This document shows, in pieces, positions 62,787-64,000 of a DNA stretch of 64,000 bases. The stretch is from Phycomyces blakesleeanus NRRL 1555(-) (taxonomy: Eukaryota; Mucoromycota; Mucoromycetes; Mucorales; Phycomycetaceae): contig NW_017265140.1 of the NCBI RefSeq assembly GCF_001638985.1, forward strand, positions 310,001 to 374,000, read 5' to 3'. Position 1 is the stretch's first letter, and each line of letters starts with the position of its first letter. Made by a program: the position numbers and the translations under genes. A model generated the notes under the pieces. The model was not told the DNA's origin and did no database searches. It saw only the letters and a list, made by a program, of their open reading frames with translations.

Positions 62787-63867
62787 ATATAGAATATATT
62801 TTGAAGTGGTTATGGTAACAAATCTGCGTGATTCTAAAAAAAAACAAAAAAAAACTTTTTTTTTGCGCACTTTGGAATCTCAATTTACGTAAATTTAATT
62901 GGCTAAAATTGCGTTGATCGAAAAAGTCAAATTCGCGTTTTGCACATTCACAATTCACGCAAAAACCAAAAGCCAAGTTGCGTAATTCTTTTGGTACCTT
63001 TTTTTTTGTATTTAATGGTCGGCTACAATGCAAAGCACTGAGCGATTAACCTTTTCTTTACGCCTATGAATTGGTATTACATAAAAATAATATAGAATAA
63101 AATAAAGGACTAGAGGACCTACTCCAGGAAACATCCTATTACCGCGAGTGCCTTGGCTGCTATCATGCCGGAATGAGGACTAAACAAATGATACTCAGAC
63201 TATATTCTTATATACTGATTTGTGCTTTGTGCTGTGGTAAAGATATATTTTGAATGTTTCTTGCTACGTTTTCACGGCTCTTTTGCATTAATCTCACTTT
63301 GGTGGGGGAAGATAGTTTAAAGAATTAGTCAATCTGTAACGGTCTCCTTATATATTCCCTACCCACATTTCATCTTTCTTTCTCTCTTACTGCCACGGTG
63401 CGGACCATGACAATAAAGTAATATAATGACATCCTCCCATCGAAACGTATTGCTATTGAGTGGTGCACGACAACGAGTTCACATCTCTTTTTTTTTTCTT
63501 CCGTCTCCGTCATTCTTTGCTAATCTCTTTATAAAAAATATAGCTATGGAATATACTTTCTTTGGGCTCTCACCATCCCCCTTTAGAAAGTACAAATCTT
63601 TCAAAGAACATACAACAAATCAAAATTAAAGAAAAAAATCCGAGAAGCCCTCTTTTTGCTTTGTGGCCAAGAAAGTTTGGTGGGCACTCTTGCTACAAAA
63701 CTCCCAAAGAAAAAACCGCGAATTTGACTTTTTCGATCAACGTAATTTTAGCCAATTAAATTTACGTAAATTGAGATTCTAAAGTGCGCAAAAAAAAGTT
63801 TTTTTTTTGTTTTTTTTTAGAATCACGCAGATTTGTTACCATAACCACTTCAAAATATATTCTATAT
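62787..63867. mobile_element. Foldback: 151-bp inverted arms with 779-bp spacer
   Basis: Arms 62787-62937 and 63717-63867 pair end to end with no net indel and only about three or four mismatches. Each contains atatagaatatattttgaag at its outer end and gaaaaagtcaaattcgcg at its inner end. The outer ends are TA-rich, so a TA duplication is possible but cannot be distinguished from the repeat itself. The arms are far better conserved than other repeats here, implying a recent origin. It may be a non-autonomous DNA element or a hairpin-RNA source. Confidence 0.85.
63101..63250 (+). other. Short coding-like stretch in the foldback spacer
   Basis: Fifty open codons ending at TGA 63251: GLEDLLQETSYYRECLGCYH, then AGMRTKQMILRLYS and CALCCGK. 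The composition is protein-like, with two CxxC pairs (CLGC, CALC), and less AT-rich than its surroundings. It has no start codon at its beginning, so it may be a captured exon fragment. The family is not recognised and it could be chance. Confidence 0.25.
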
Positions 63868-64000
63868 GCATTTATAGTAAAGAGAGAAAAAAAATTAAAA
63901 AATTATATATATAAATAATTTTATTTTAACTTGTTAATAAATATAATAAATATAAATATAAATGTAGTACAAACGGAATTGTCTAAACGCCTATTTTTGT

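Overview
The window is AT-rich eukaryotic DNA, most likely from an early-diverging fungus of the Mucoromycota type. That placement is inference. It rests on short GT-AG introns, a fungal AP-1/Yap-class bZIP gene, and transposase, Helitron and chromovirus fragments whose conserved blocks resemble those I know from Rhizopus/Mucor-like genomes. No rRNA, tRNA or CRISPR array was recognised. Nearly all of the window is mobile-element DNA in various states of decay. The only gene that looks intact and host-like is the two-exon bZIP transcription factor at 60555-62542.

Layout. 1-1640: 5' part of a minus-strand Tnp2-like (CACTA/EnSpm-type) transposase relic (A), cut by the window edge. 1641-4360: featureless AT-rich DNA. 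4361-13537: tandem array of a 3614-bp unit, 2.54 copies, apparently identical, containing a 72-bp minisatellite, a 30-bp triplet repeat and a roughly 90-bp degenerate repeat. 13541-14877 and 15082-16437: two dead Tc1/mariner elements with recognisable TIRs and TA duplications. About 16636-28300: two related Tnp2-type elements (C, then B), each with a plus-strand multi-exon companion gene converging on a minus-strand transposase. 22212-22743 and 33291-33822: two copies of one 532-bp solo LTR, each with its own 5-bp target duplication. 30688 to about 34650: Helitron relic (Rep plus PIF1-like helicase), minus strand, split by the second solo LTR. 37889-54825: old Ty3/gypsy chromovirus with both LTRs. 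It is interrupted between RNase H and integrase by an 11.4-kb CACTA element (41417-52859; 24-bp perfect TIRs, ACA duplication), which is itself interrupted by a 4.5-kb Plavaka-like element (46936-51475). 55140-55875: unrecognised decayed coding region. 57143-57504: MITE-like inverted-repeat element. 60136-62542: bZIP gene with a pyrimidine-rich leader. 62787-63867: foldback with 151-bp arms just 3' of the bZIP gene.

How the parts relate. The order of insertion in the right half can be read directly: chromovirus first, CACTA element into it, Plavaka-like element into that. In almost every family the stop codons fall where the family normally has Trp or Arg (TGG to TGA/TAG/TAA, CGA to TGA), and some splice donors read AT where GT is expected. 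This suggests a genome-wide C-to-T decay process. The most novel-looking items are the companion protein family paired with Tnp2-type transposases, and the homogenised 3614-bp satellite with a 24-codon internal period.
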